Assembly: GCA_040766105.1 (NCBI GenBank)
Contig: JAXGRD010000004.1
Location: forward strand, 301,147-365,146
Length of the DNA stretch: 64,000 nucleotides
Source: JAXGRD01 sp040766105
Lineage (GTDB): Bacteria > Bacillota > Clostridia > Peptostreptococcales > Anaerovoracaceae
Direction: 5' to 3'
Both the position numbers and the translations under genes were made by a program. A model generated the notes under the pieces. That model was not told the DNA's origin. It made no database searches and saw only the letters and a program-made list of their open reading frames with translations. This document shows, in pieces, positions 40,318 to 49,032 of this stretch. Every line of letters begins with the position of its first letter. Positions within the stretch are counted from its first letter, which is position 1.

Positions 40318-41685
40318 CTACCCTCGTTTTCCCTCCAATGATACGATACAGTTCTTAAAGTGTTGCCCTCTTTCTTCGAAGCTTCGATACATATCCCAAC
40401 TGGCACATGCCGGTGAAAGAAGCACCGTGTCGCCCTGTCTGGCGATCCTGGTTGCCTCCTTGACGCAGTCTTCCATTCCCTCCAGGATGATGGTGTCCGT
40501 GAAGCCGGCTTTTTCTGCCGCTTCCTTTATCTTCACAGCCGTCTTGCCCAGCAGAACGGCGCTCTTTACCTTGTCTTGGAATGCTTCCACCAAAGGTGTG
40601 AAGTCCGCGTCCTTATCGTAGCCACCGGCAATGAGGACCACCTTTCCATCGATGGCCTCTATGGCTCGAATGGCTGCATTGACATTGGTTCCCTTGGAAT
40701 CATTCACATAGCGAATACCGTTGATGATGCCACAGGGTTCCAGGCGATGCTCCACGCCGCCAAAATTCTCCAGTCCTTCTCTGATGTATTTCTCTTCAAT
40801 CCCCGCAAAATATGCTATAGCTGCTGAGGCAAGGGCATTCTCAAGGTTGTGACCCCCTGCAATTTTAAGTGCGCTAATGGGACAGATATCTATGAGTTTT
40901 TCTTCCCGGTTCCGTATGACGATGTGGTCGTTCTTTACGAAGGCGCCAAACATGAGGGGTTCCATTCTGCTAAAGGGTACCACCGTCGCCTTGGCGGTGG
41001 TGGAAAGGGACAAGGTTTCCTTGTCATCGAAGTTCACAATTACATAGTCGTCGTGACCTTGATTCTCAAAGATTCTACTCTTCACCATGGCATAGTTTTC
41101 CATGGTCTTATGCCTGTCCATGTGATCGGGGCTCAAATTCAACAAGGCGGAAACCACCGGTTTAAATTCCTTGATGGTCTCCAGCTGAAAACTGCTGACT
41201 TCCGTGATGTACCAGGAATCGTCGGTGGATTTCATGGCTGCAGGGATAACCGCTTTACCAATGTTTCCTACGATTTCCGTCCTTCTCCCCGCCCTTCGGA
41301 AGATGTCACCTACCCAGTTGGTGGTTGTGGTCTTTCCATTGGTACCGGTTATGGCAACAAATTTCCCCTTTGCCAGTCGGTATCCCAGTTCCAACTCTCC
41401 GATGATCTCGCTGCCTGCTTTTCGCGCATCCTCTATAAATCCTAAGGTAGGCGGTACCCCGGGGCTTAACACCAGAACATCGTAATCCATGACTTCCGGT
41501 GGCCTGCCCAAAAAGCAGGTTACCTTGTTATCCTCCAGATACTCCCTTAGAACGCCGTCAATTTCCTCTTCATCCTTGGAGTCTTGCACACTCACTTGGG
41601 CGCCCAGCTTAATCAAAGCCCTTAGAGAAGCAATCCCGGATCTTCCCAGTCCTACCACTAGGACTTTCTTATCTTTCATCTCCAT
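40318..41685 (-). CDS. murD: UDP-MurNAc-L-alanine--D-glutamate ligase MurD
   Basis: The 455-residue Mur ligase has an N-terminal UDP-binding Rossmann fold (VLVVGLGRSGIASLRAL). The ATP site is GTNGKTTTT (about residue 115), with NLSPDHMDRH and the C-terminal domain motif NDSKGTNVNAAIRAIEAI. It adds D-Glu to the peptidoglycan precursor in the cytoplasm. GGAGG precedes the ATG, overlapping the mraY TAG stop. The gene itself ends in TAG one base before ftsW. Confidence 0.97.
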   Translation of the reverse strand: MEMKDKKVLVVGLGRSGIASLRALIKLGAQVSVQDSKDEEEIDGVLREYLEDNKVTCFLGRPPEVMDYDVLVLSPGVPPTLGFIEDARKAGSEIIGELELGYRLAKGKFVAITGTNGKTTTTNWVGDIFRRAGRRTEIVGNIGKAVIPAAMKSTDDSWYITEVSSFQLETIKEFKPVVSALLNLSPDHMDRHKTMENYAMVKSRIFENQGHDDYVIVNFDDKETLSLSTTAKATVVPFSRMEPLMFGAFVKNDHIVIRNREEKLIDICPISALKIAGGHNLENALASAAIAYFAGIEEKYIREGLENFGGVEHRLEPCGIINGIRYVNDSKGTNVNAAIRAIEAIDGKVVLIAGGYDKDADFTPLVEAFQDKVKSAVLLGKTAVKIKEAAEKAGFTDTIILEGMEDCVKEATRIARQGDTVLLSPACASWDMYRSFEERGQHFKNCIVSLEGKRG

Positions 41686-41695
41686 ATCCGTCCTC

Positions 41696-42655
41696 CTATA
41701 TAATCAAAAGGCCGACGATGCAACACACCAAGGTCAAACCCCACAACATGACTGCTACCTTTGTCTCATGCATTCCCGATAACTCAAAGTGATGGTGGAG
41801 GGGTGCCATCTTAAAGAAGCGCTTCCCACCGGACACTTTGAAATACCCAACTTGTATCACCACCGACAGGGCTTCCAGCACATAGAGCAAGCCCACCAGG
41901 GGTAGAAACAATTCCATCTTCATCACGACAGCGGCAAAGGTAATTCCTCCGCCCAACGCCAAGGATCCCGTATCCCCCATGAATACCTTAGCAGGATATT
42001 TGTTGTACACCAAGAATCCAAGACAGGCACCTACCAGCGCTGCATAAAACGCTGCGGGTGCATCGGCATTTTTCATATAGGCAAGTACCACCATAAATAC
42101 ACAAACGATGGCCGTCGTTCCGGCAGCCAGTCCGTCCAATCCATCCGTCAGATTTACCGCATTGACCATGGCCAAAACCGTGAAGACGATAAAGGGGATA
42201 TACCATCCGCCAAAGTCAACCATGTTATCCCAGAAAGGTATGTAGACCTCCGTTCCGTGAGAAGAGAACATCGCCATATAGACGGCAAAGGCAATGGCAA
42301 TAATCAACTGCAGTCCGAACTTCTGCCAAGCCCGCAGGCCCTCATTTTGTTTTTTGATGACCTTCAGATAATCGTCAATGAAGCCGATGAGGCCAAAGAG
42401 CAGAAAGCCTGCAAAGATAACAAAGGTATCCACGGAGAAATGTCCTCCGATGACCGTCCCGATTATCGCAGCGGCGATTATGGCGATTCCACCCATGGAT
42501 GGAGTGCCTGATTTAGAATGGTGGGCTTCCGGCCCTTCCTTTCTGATATTCTGTCCGGTCTGTTTATACTCCAGCACCGGTATGATGACCGATGTCAGTA
42601 GAATAGATGCAATCAGCGACAGTATGCCGATAATGGCTATTGTTCCATAACCCAT
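41696..42655 (-). CDS. mraY: Phospho-MurNAc-pentapeptide transferase MraY
   Basis: This 319-residue, ten-helix enzyme has the MraY signatures GTPSMGGIAI, GFIDDYLKV (catalytic aspartates), NLTDGLDGLAAG, VFMGDTGSLALGG and APLHHHFELSG. It transfers phospho-MurNAc-pentapeptide to undecaprenyl phosphate, forming lipid I. It begins three bases after the murF stop, with AAGGAG upstream. The stop is TAG, placed within the murD ribosome binding site. Confidence 0.97.
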   Translation of the reverse strand: MGYGTIAIIGILSLIASILLTSVIIPVLEYKQTGQNIRKEGPEAHHSKSGTPSMGGIAIIAAAIIGTVIGGHFSVDTFVIFAGFLLFGLIGFIDDYLKVIKKQNEGLRAWQKFGLQLIIAIAFAVYMAMFSSHGTEVYIPFWDNMVDFGGWYIPFIVFTVLAMVNAVNLTDGLDGLAAGTTAIVCVFMVVLAYMKNADAPAAFYAALVGACLGFLVYNKYPAKVFMGDTGSLALGGGITFAAVVMKMELFLPLVGLLYVLEALSVVIQVGYFKVSGGKRFFKMAPLHHHFELSGMHETKVAVMLWGLTLVCCIVGLLII

Positions 42656-42658
42656 GGT

Positions 42659-44050
42659 TTATTTGCTCCTTCTTGCTATAATGCCGTCAACAATTTCTTC
42701 CATTGCCATGCCTCTGGATCCCTTCACAAGGATGACATCTCCTTGGTCAATATCCTCCAAAGCGCTCTGTAAAAAATCATTTTTCTCTCTGAAATATTTT
42801 CCTGTCTTTCCATAGCCTTCCGCAGTGTTTTTGGATAGTATCCCTACGGCTGACAGTTGATCTACACCCTTCTGAAAGGCGTATCTCCCCACCTTTCTGT
42901 GATGCTCCGCCGTCTCCTCGCCCAATTCATACATATCTCCCAATACGGCGATTTTTCGCTTCCCTTCCATGGTCATAAGCAGATCCAAGGCTGCCATCAT
43001 GGAGTCGGGACTGGCGTTATAGGTATCATCAATGACCGTAACACCTCCTGCCTTTTTCACCGCTAGTCTTCCCTCTGTTAAAACAGCTTCCGACAAAGCC
43101 TCCGCCGCTTCCGCCATGGAAATTCCCAAGGCAAGACCGGCAGCAATCCCTAAAGACGCGTTGTAAATGTTATGCAACCCGGGCACGGGAAGATAAAACG
43201 CCTGACTGTGCCCTTGGTGCTCCAAGGAGAAGGATATCCCCTTTTCCCCTAAGCTCTTCTCTTGAGAAAGGATGAAATCACAGTCGTCCCCCTTCCCACA
43301 GACCTGCAGGCGATGCTTATCCCCCACAACCTCTTTTATAGTTTCCCGGCGAAGAAAATCCTCACCTTCGCTAACAATGAGAAGATTGTCCTTCTCAAAG
43401 CAGTCGGTAATTTCCATCTTACACCGGAATATTCCCTCTCTGCTCCCAACGTTCTCAATATGGGAAATGCCGATGTTGGTGATCAGGGCAATATCCGGAC
43501 AGGCAATCTTTGCCAAGTATTCGATTTCCCCCGGCTTGTCCATACCCATCTCCAGGATCCCCACTTGGGTGTCTTGGTCAAAAGAAAGAATGGTCAGGGG
43601 CAGGCCGATGTGGTTGTTCAGGTTACCCTTGGTATATCCTGTCTTATATTTACTGGAGCAGACTTGTCTCGTCAAATCCTTGGTGCTGGTCTTCCCCGTG
43701 CTCCCGGTGATTCCGATGATTTTTATGTCCATCTTCTCCAAGTAATCGCGGGCAAGGTCGCCCAAAGCCTTGGAAGTATCCGGAACTCTAATCAGTCGGA
43801 CATCTTCGGTGCCGGACAGCTTTTCTTCCCACTCCCTAGAGGAAATGACAAAATCTCTGCATCCTCTTTCCATTGCTTCGGGGATGAAGATGTGACCGTC
43901 GTGATTTTCGCCGATGAGAGGGAAAAACAGATCTCCCCGCTTTGCTTCACGGGAATCTTTGGAAACAGAGGTTACGACGGCATTGCCATCCCCTGATAGG
44001 AGGATTCCGCCCATTGCCTTTTCAACTTCTTTCATGGAATATTGCTTCAT
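42659..44050 (-). CDS. murF: UDP-MurNAc-tripeptide--D-Ala-D-Ala ligase MurF
   Basis: The ligase is 463 residues from the ATG at 44050, where GGAG lies 8 bases upstream; the longer reading from 44188 would run into the penicillin-binding protein gene. Motifs are an N-terminal SMKEVEKAMGG, ATP site GITGSTGKTSTKD, NLNNHIGLPLT, EMGMDKPGEI and DDTYNASPDSMMAAL. It completes the UDP-MurNAc-pentapeptide. In most cluster arrangements murE precedes it; here it follows the penicillin-binding protein directly. The stop is TAA. Confidence 0.96.
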   Translation of the reverse strand: MKQYSMKEVEKAMGGILLSGDGNAVVTSVSKDSREAKRGDLFFPLIGENHDGHIFIPEAMERGCRDFVISSREWEEKLSGTEDVRLIRVPDTSKALGDLARDYLEKMDIKIIGITGSTGKTSTKDLTRQVCSSKYKTGYTKGNLNNHIGLPLTILSFDQDTQVGILEMGMDKPGEIEYLAKIACPDIALITNIGISHIENVGSREGIFRCKMEITDCFEKDNLLIVSEGEDFLRRETIKEVVGDKHRLQVCGKGDDCDFILSQEKSLGEKGISFSLEHQGHSQAFYLPVPGLHNIYNASLGIAAGLALGISMAEAAEALSEAVLTEGRLAVKKAGGVTVIDDTYNASPDSMMAALDLLMTMEGKRKIAVLGDMYELGEETAEHHRKVGRYAFQKGVDQLSAVGILSKNTAEGYGKTGKYFREKNDFLQSALEDIDQGDVILVKGSRGMAMEEIVDGIIARRSK

Positions 44051-44111
44051 TGATTCGTCTCCAAATAACATATCTATTATACAACGACCCCGAGGATTTT
44101 TCATCCCATTT

Positions 44112-46103
44112 TTACTCGGAGTACAGGTAGACCGTGCCTTTCTCTTCAATGGAGTCTCCCGCCTTGGGGTACTGGTCCTTGATGACAAACTCCACTTCCT
44201 TCCCCGGGTCGGGGGATATCTTATACTTCAACCCTTCTTTTGCCAGCAACGCCTTTGCTTCCTTCAGCCCTTTTCCCGCCACCTTTGGGGTGGTGGTCAT
44301 TTTCTTTGAGGAAGCTTCCGCATCGCTGTTGCCCTTGATGTTCAAGTAGCGAAGGCCTTTTTCCAGAACTTCCGCGCCTCCCGGTGCAGCAACGGTGCTC
44401 CCGTATATGGCACCATCCGGATTTTCTACGATGAAGAGGACTGCCAACTGTGGGTCGTCCATGGGTGCCATTCCAACAAAGGAAGCGACGATTTTGTTGT
44501 CATCCGCCTCAATGTTGGCAGTTCCCGTCTTACCGCCCACTCTATAGCCCTTAATCTTTGCATTTCCCGATCCGCCGTCGGTCACGACAAACTCCATGAT
44601 ATTGCACATTTCCGCTGCGGTTTCCTTGGAAATCGCCTGCTTTACTTTCACCGGCTTAAAGGTTTCAATGGTCTTACCGTCGGCACCTTTGATTTCCTTT
44701 ACCAGGTGGGGCTGCATGAGCATGCCATCGTTTCCAATTGCACAAACACCTGTAAGCAGTTCTATGGGCGTCACGGCAATACCCTGACCAAATCCCATGG
44801 TGGCAAGACCAACCGGACCGGCCGTGTCAATGCCCTGCATAATAGAAACCGCTTCGCCCGGGTAATCCACTCCCGTCGGCTGAGAAATGCCGAAGAGTCC
44901 CAAGTAGTCGTAGTACTTTTCTATTCCCAACCGCTGTGCAAGCTGCACAAAGACCGGGTTGCAGGAGTTCCCCACCGCCTGCTTCAAGGTCTGGTCGCCG
45001 TGGGGGCGATCGAATCTCCAGCACTTAAGCTGCACTCCGGAAACATTGATGGATCCGCTGCAGTGAAAATGCTCGTTGGGATTTGTCAATCCCTCTTCCA
45101 ACGCCATAGCTGTGGTAAACAGCTTCATGGTGGACCCGGGCACATAGGTGTCGTTGAATAGGGGATTTCTCCACATTTTATTTAAGTACTTCAGCTGCTC
45201 CGACTCCTTCATGTTGGCAAGCACCTTGGCTTCTTCTTTGTCCAATGGTGTTCTGGAGTTATTGGGATTGAAGCTGGGAGCTGCTGCCACTGCAAGAATC
45301 TCTCCTGTCTTGGGGTTCATCACAATGCAGCTTACCGAGTCCGCCTTGTATTCCTTCATGGCTTTGTCTACGGAGCTCTCCGCGTAGTTTTGAATGACTG
45401 CATCCAGTGTGAGCACCAATGTGGCACCGTCCTGGGTATCGTAGTATTTTGCATAACCATAAGACAGGGTCTTTCCGTTGACATCCTTGTTTTGGATCCA
45501 TCTTCCCGGAACACCCTTTAAAAAACTGTTGTAATATTGTTCTATGCCTGAGAGGCCGTTATTGTCGTCCGTAACACTGCCCAATGTGTGGGAAGCAAAA
45601 TCTCCCAAGGGATAGTATCGCTTGGTTTCCTCGGTAATGGAGACGGCATCTACGTTTTCTTCCTGCACATAGGCCCTGATCTTGTCCGCCGTTTCTCGAT
45701 CCAAGTATTTTGCGATTTTCACCAAGGAAACTTCGGAGTTCAACTTCTTCTCCACCTCTTCCGGTGTCATCCCGAGAATTGCCGCCAAGTCTGCGGAAAC
45801 CTTTTTCACCCTTGCGGAATTCTCCTCCGGTGTGTTGGAGGTGTTCAGCATGTTAGGTCTTACCCAGACAGAATAGCGCAGGGTGCTGACCGCCAGCTTG
45901 TTGCCGTTTCGGTCTACAATATCCCCTCGCTTGGCTTCTACGATTTCATCCTTGGTCTGTTGCTCAATGGCCTTCTTTGAATATTCTTCTCCCTTTACAA
46001 TTTGAATATATCCAACTCGAAAACTCAATAGGCCAAGAACCACACAAAAAATCGTAAATGCTACGATTAACCTCTTTTTACTTTTGACAGGTATCTTTGC
46101 CAT
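44112..46103 (-). CDS. Class B penicillin-binding protein with PASTA domain (FtsI/SpoVD type)
   Basis: This 663-residue protein has an N-terminal membrane anchor (RLIVAFTIFCVVLGLLSFRVGYIQI), a dimerisation domain, and a transpeptidase domain. The active-site triad is STMK (PGSTMKLFTTAM), SCN (VGNSCNPVF) and KTGT. One C-terminal PASTA domain (VAGKGLKEAKALLAKEGLKY onward) completes it. It cross-links septal or spore-cortex peptidoglycan, probably with FtsW. I chose the ATG at 46103 with GAGGGAA upstream; the ATG at 46160 lies in the loop of the terminator after ftsL. FtsI and SpoVD cannot be separated here. The stop is TAA. Confidence 0.92.
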   Translation of the reverse strand: MAKIPVKSKKRLIVAFTIFCVVLGLLSFRVGYIQIVKGEEYSKKAIEQQTKDEIVEAKRGDIVDRNGNKLAVSTLRYSVWVRPNMLNTSNTPEENSARVKKVSADLAAILGMTPEEVEKKLNSEVSLVKIAKYLDRETADKIRAYVQEENVDAVSITEETKRYYPLGDFASHTLGSVTDDNNGLSGIEQYYNSFLKGVPGRWIQNKDVNGKTLSYGYAKYYDTQDGATLVLTLDAVIQNYAESSVDKAMKEYKADSVSCIVMNPKTGEILAVAAAPSFNPNNSRTPLDKEEAKVLANMKESEQLKYLNKMWRNPLFNDTYVPGSTMKLFTTAMALEEGLTNPNEHFHCSGSINVSGVQLKCWRFDRPHGDQTLKQAVGNSCNPVFVQLAQRLGIEKYYDYLGLFGISQPTGVDYPGEAVSIMQGIDTAGPVGLATMGFGQGIAVTPIELLTGVCAIGNDGMLMQPHLVKEIKGADGKTIETFKPVKVKQAISKETAAEMCNIMEFVVTDGGSGNAKIKGYRVGGKTGTANIEADDNKIVASFVGMAPMDDPQLAVLFIVENPDGAIYGSTVAAPGGAEVLEKGLRYLNIKGNSDAEASSKKMTTTPKVAGKGLKEAKALLAKEGLKYKISPDPGKEVEFVIKDQYPKAGDSIEEKGTVYLYSE

Positions 46104-46131
46104 TTCCCTCTTCTCCCACAACTTTATAAAA

Positions 46132-46178
46132 GAAAAAGCCGGACAACCAAACTGGTCCATAATTCTGTTATCCGGCTT
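46132..46178 (-). terminator. Terminator or attenuator between ftsL and the penicillin-binding protein
   Basis: AAGCCGGACAAC (46136-46147) and GTTATCCGGCTT (46167-46178) pair over 12 positions with one G-U wobble. On the minus strand the stem is followed by TTTCTTTT. It lies inside the cell-wall cluster, about 40 bases after ftsL and 30 bases before the next start. Confidence 0.75.
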
Positions 46179-46218
46179 CTCTTTTTTATATGAAATTATT
46201 TCACAACATGTTTACTGC

Positions 46219-46644
46219 CTAGTTAAAGGCTTGTTTCTTCAGCAGACTGGCGAATCCGTCTTCCGGTTTCTCCTGAGAAGATACCACGACGAACTGGCTG
46301 CCTTCGGGATAAATCATTCCTTGGGCGAGGGCCTTCTTTTCGATACTGGCAATGTTGTTTGCGCTCTGTATCTCAATCTGCAGGCTTTCCACTTCACCTT
46401 GAAGCGCGATGTTTTCATCTCGCAACTGATTGTTGGAGTAGTTTACCGCTGCACCGTATGCTGACGCTACGATCATGCCTACGCATATGATTCCGGCTAT
46501 GACAATCAACAGCAGCATTCTGCTCCTGTCCTTTGCCGATAGAGCGGCTGACTTTCTCTGCTGCCTCCCTACCCTGGGTTTCACATCGAAGTCATAACTT
46601 CTATGGCTTTGTCCGTATTCCACCCTTCTTTCCGCAATCATCAT
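46219..46644 (-). CDS. ftsL: FtsL-like septum formation protein
   Basis: The 141-residue bitopic protein has a basic cytoplasmic N-terminus (about 1-45), one membrane helix (LLLIVIAGIICVGMIVASAYGAA), and an extracytoplasmic coiled coil with leucine-zipper spacing (NNQLRDENIALQGEVESLQIEIQ). It ends in YPEGSQFVVV and a short tail. FtsL proteins bridge FtsQ and DivIC and stabilise FtsW-FtsI. Its start overlaps the rsmH stop (ATGA). Identification is by position and topology, since FtsL sequences diverge. The stop is TAG. Confidence 0.82.
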   Translation of the reverse strand: MMIAERRVEYGQSHRSYDFDVKPRVGRQQRKSAALSAKDRSRMLLLIVIAGIICVGMIVASAYGAAVNYSNNQLRDENIALQGEVESLQIEIQSANNIASIEKKALAQGMIYPEGSQFVVVSSQEKPEDGFASLLKKQAFN

Positions 46645-47588
46645 CTTTCTTCTCCCATTTTCTCAACAACCCTTAGTTTTGCACTTCTGGCTCGTGGATT
46701 CTCTTCCAATTCTTCTTTCCCCGGAGTAATCGGCTTTCCCGAGATTTTGCGAATATCCGCTTTCTTCCCGCAGGCACATATCGGTAGTCCCGGTGGACAG
46801 GTACAGGGGTTTGCTCTTCTGGCAAAGGCTTCCTTTACAATCCTGTCTTCCAGTGAGTGGAAGGTGATGATACACAGCCTTCCACCTACGTTGAGTACAT
46901 CGCAGAAGCGTTCTACCGCTTTCTCCAGCTGCCCCAGTTCATCGTTCACCTCAATCCTGATGGCCTGAAAGGTCCGCTTTGCCGGATGGGGTCCTTCTCT
47001 TCTCGCCGCTGCAGGGATTGCTCTCTTGATGATTTCTACCAACTGTCCGGTGGAGCGAATGTCTCCCGCCGATCTTTCTTCTGTGATGAACTTTGCTATC
47101 CGCGCAGCCCATCTTTCTTCCCCGTATTTCTCAATGATTTCCTTCAGCTTCCCTTCCGAGTATCCGTTTACAATGTCATATGCAGTGAAGGAGTCATTCT
47201 GATTCATCCGCATATCCAAGGGTGCGTCCTGCATGTAGGAGAAGCCTCTCTCTACACTGTCCAGTTGGTGGGAAGATACCCCTAGGTCCAACAACCCTCC
47301 GTCTATGCCCATCACACCCTCCGCTTCCAACAGATCGGTGATTTCCGCATAATTGCTTTGGATAAATCTCTTGTTACATTTATAGTTTTGCAGCCGTTCT
47401 TCGGCTGCGGTGAGGGCATCTCGGTCTCTGTCGATGCCGATGAATAATCCCTCCGGTCCAAGTTCCTTGCAGATTCTCTCTCCGTGTCCGCCTCCGCCTA
47501 AGGTTCCATCCACATAGATGCCCTTGGGTCGGATGTGCAGTGAGGATATACATTCCTCCAGGAGTACGGAAACGTGGTTAAATTCCAT
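46641..47588 (-). CDS. rsmH: 16S rRNA (cytosine-1402 N4)-methyltransferase RsmH
   Basis: The protein has 315 residues from the ATG at 47588. It begins MEFNHVSVLLEECI and has the SAM motif YVDGTLGGGGHGERI, LLDLGVSSHQLD, FSYMQDAPLDMRM, KRTFQAIRIEVNDEL and TFHSLEDRIVK, all characteristic of RsmH (MraW). It methylates C1402 of 16S rRNA in the decoding centre. It overlaps mraZ by 11 bases. The longer reading from 47609 lies further into mraZ. The stop is TGA. Confidence 0.97.
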   Translation of the reverse strand: MEFNHVSVLLEECISSLHIRPKGIYVDGTLGGGGHGERICKELGPEGLFIGIDRDRDALTAAEERLQNYKCNKRFIQSNYAEITDLLEAEGVMGIDGGLLDLGVSSHQLDSVERGFSYMQDAPLDMRMNQNDSFTAYDIVNGYSEGKLKEIIEKYGEERWAARIAKFITEERSAGDIRSTGQLVEIIKRAIPAAARREGPHPAKRTFQAIRIEVNDELGQLEKAVERFCDVLNVGGRLCIITFHSLEDRIVKEAFARRANPCTCPPGLPICACGKKADIRKISGKPITPGKEELEENPRARSAKLRVVEKMGEER

Positions 47589-48009
47589 AGTCTTCCATGC
47601 CCTCTGCAATGGCCGTTCCGTCGAGGGCGGCGATTTCAGAGCTGCTTTCGTAGACGTCTCTGCTCCAAACTTCTATCTTTTCACCGTTTCCGATGGTCAT
47701 AAGTTCCTTTTCAATGTTGCCATATGCGCGCAGTGCCTGTGGAAGGGTTACCCTCCCCTGCCTGTCGATTTCGCACTCTTCTGCGTTCCCATAGAAGTGC
47801 CTTACGAAGTTCCTTGCCTTAGCGTCTGCTTTAGGCAGGGCCTTTAACTTCTCCGCAAAGCTTTCCCACTCTGCCACCGGATATACATATAGGCACTTGT
47901 CAATACCCTTGGTAATGACGCACTTTAAGCCTAGCTCGTCTCTGTATTTGGAGGGCACGATCATCCTGTATTTCGCATCTATTGAGTTTTGATAACTGCC
48001 TATGAACAT
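47578..48009 (-). CDS. mraZ: Transcriptional regulator MraZ
   Basis: The 143-residue protein has two SpoVT/AbrB-type swapped-hairpin domains: DAKYRMIVPSKYRDELG (about 10-26) and IDRQGRVTLPQALRAYG (about 80-96). MraZ forms ring-shaped oligomers and controls the division cluster from repeats in its own promoter, which are visible at 48059-48084. It is the first gene of the cluster, with GGAGA upstream of the ATG. The stop is TAA. Confidence 0.96.
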   Translation of the reverse strand: MFIGSYQNSIDAKYRMIVPSKYRDELGLKCVITKGIDKCLYVYPVAEWESFAEKLKALPKADAKARNFVRHFYGNAEECEIDRQGRVTLPQALRAYGNIEKELMTIGNGEKIEVWSRDVYESSSEIAALDGTAIAEGMEDYGI

Positions 48010-48049
48010 TCGCTGGTCTCCAAAAAATACCGATACTTATGCTATTGTT

Positions 48050-48084
48050 ATTGTATGACTCCACTTTACCCCACAAACCTCCAC
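48050..48084 (-). promoter_or_regulatory. mraZ promoter with three MraZ boxes
   Basis: On the minus strand GTGGAG (48084-48079), GTGGGG (48074-48069) and GTGGAG (48064-48059) repeat with a 10-base period. A TACAAT -10 (48055-48050) follows. The boxes cover the -35 region, fitting known MraZ autoregulation through closely spaced GTGG-type direct repeats. Confidence 0.8.
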
Positions 48085-48256
48085 AAATCAAGAAAAAATC
48101 GGCCAAAAATGGGACAAGACAACCATTTTCTCCCCTTCTCCTCCATGGAGTCCGTCAATTTCGCAAAAAAACACAAGATGTCGTGGATGATAACGATTCA
48201 TCGCACAACATCTTGGTATTGTATCCGACTATATAATCTATATTTCTCCGTTGAAA

Positions 48257-48952
48257 TTACAGCATTATGGGGATTTCTCCATGGATTTCCAGGGCATCAT
48301 TTTCCACCTTACAGCCGTATGCCAACATGGTCACATCCTCTATGGATCGGAGGGTATCTCCAAAGGCTCTGTGGGTCACATCGTTGGGTTCAAAACACTC
48401 CATTCCTTCCATCTGCACCACAAAGACCACATAGGCTAGGAAACCGGCTTTCCCGGCTCTTTCCAGCTCCTCCAGGTGCTTGATTCCTCGCAGGGTGGGC
48501 GCATCGGGAAACCGTGCCACGCCCTCCTCTTCCAAGGTAACACCCTTCACTTCTACATATCCCTGATTGCCTTCCTCATCTTCCACAAAAAAATCAAACC
48601 TGGAACTCCCATAGGTCTGTTCTCCTTTTATGGTTGTCAACCTTCCCATACCGGGGAGCTTGACTCTTCCGGCGATTAGAGCTTCCCCCATCACCTTGTT
48701 GGGCGCTTGGGAATCCATATTAATGAGAAGATTCCCCTTCTCTACGGCAATAAGGGAGTAGCGCAACTTTCTGGCACCCATGCGATCAGCAAAGTCTTCC
48801 AGATAAACTGTTACGCCCGGCAACAGGAGTTCGCGGCATCTTCCCGTATTCTTCACGTGAACCCTTTCTACCCTTCCGCCGATTTCCACCATGGCCACAA
48901 AACGATTAGGCCGTTCTATAAATTTTCCTTCTACTATATTTTCGTATTTCAT
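48257..48952 (-). CDS. sfsA: SfsA family protein (putative DNA/RNA nuclease)
   Basis: The 231-residue protein has the SfsA pattern: KFIERPNRFVAMVEI, VHVKNTGRCRELLLPGV, GSSRFDFFVE, and VEVKGVTLEEEGVARFPDAPTLRG carrying the nuclease-like core, then FVVQMEGMECFEPN. SfsA was first linked to maltose gene expression and later to nuclease activity; the physiological role is unclear. It is divergent from the lipoprotein gene at 49033. The stop is TAA. Confidence 0.93.
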   Translation of the reverse strand: MKYENIVEGKFIERPNRFVAMVEIGGRVERVHVKNTGRCRELLLPGVTVYLEDFADRMGARKLRYSLIAVEKGNLLINMDSQAPNKVMGEALIAGRVKLPGMGRLTTIKGEQTYGSSRFDFFVEDEEGNQGYVEVKGVTLEEEGVARFPDAPTLRGIKHLEELERAGKAGFLAYVVFVVQMEGMECFEPNDVTHRAFGDTLRSIEDVTMLAYGCKVENDALEIHGEIPIML

Positions 48953-48980
48953 AGGTCCATTCTAACAGATATTTTTTCTT

Positions 48981-49009
48981 GTGAAAACCCTTGTGTCGGG
49001 GTATAATGT
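48981..49009 (+). promoter_or_regulatory. Promoter of the lipoprotein-lgt-ychF operon
   Basis: TTGTGA (48981-48986), 17-base spacer, TATAAT (49004-49009). Transcription would begin near 49016, just before the ribosome site of the lipoprotein gene. Confidence 0.7.
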
Positions 49010-49032
49010 TTGGATAGTAAGTGAGGAAAATT

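Noticed and set aside
38092..41698. TAG readthrough fusions of mraY-murD, murD-ftsW or murG-ftsQ
   Set aside because: In each case the next start codon is in a different phase from the TAG-ended gene, so no fusion would form.
46104..46160. Start of the penicillin-binding protein at 46160
   Set aside because: That ATG lies in the loop of a terminator hairpin without a ribosome site; 46103 has GAGGGAA and begins a normal N-terminus.
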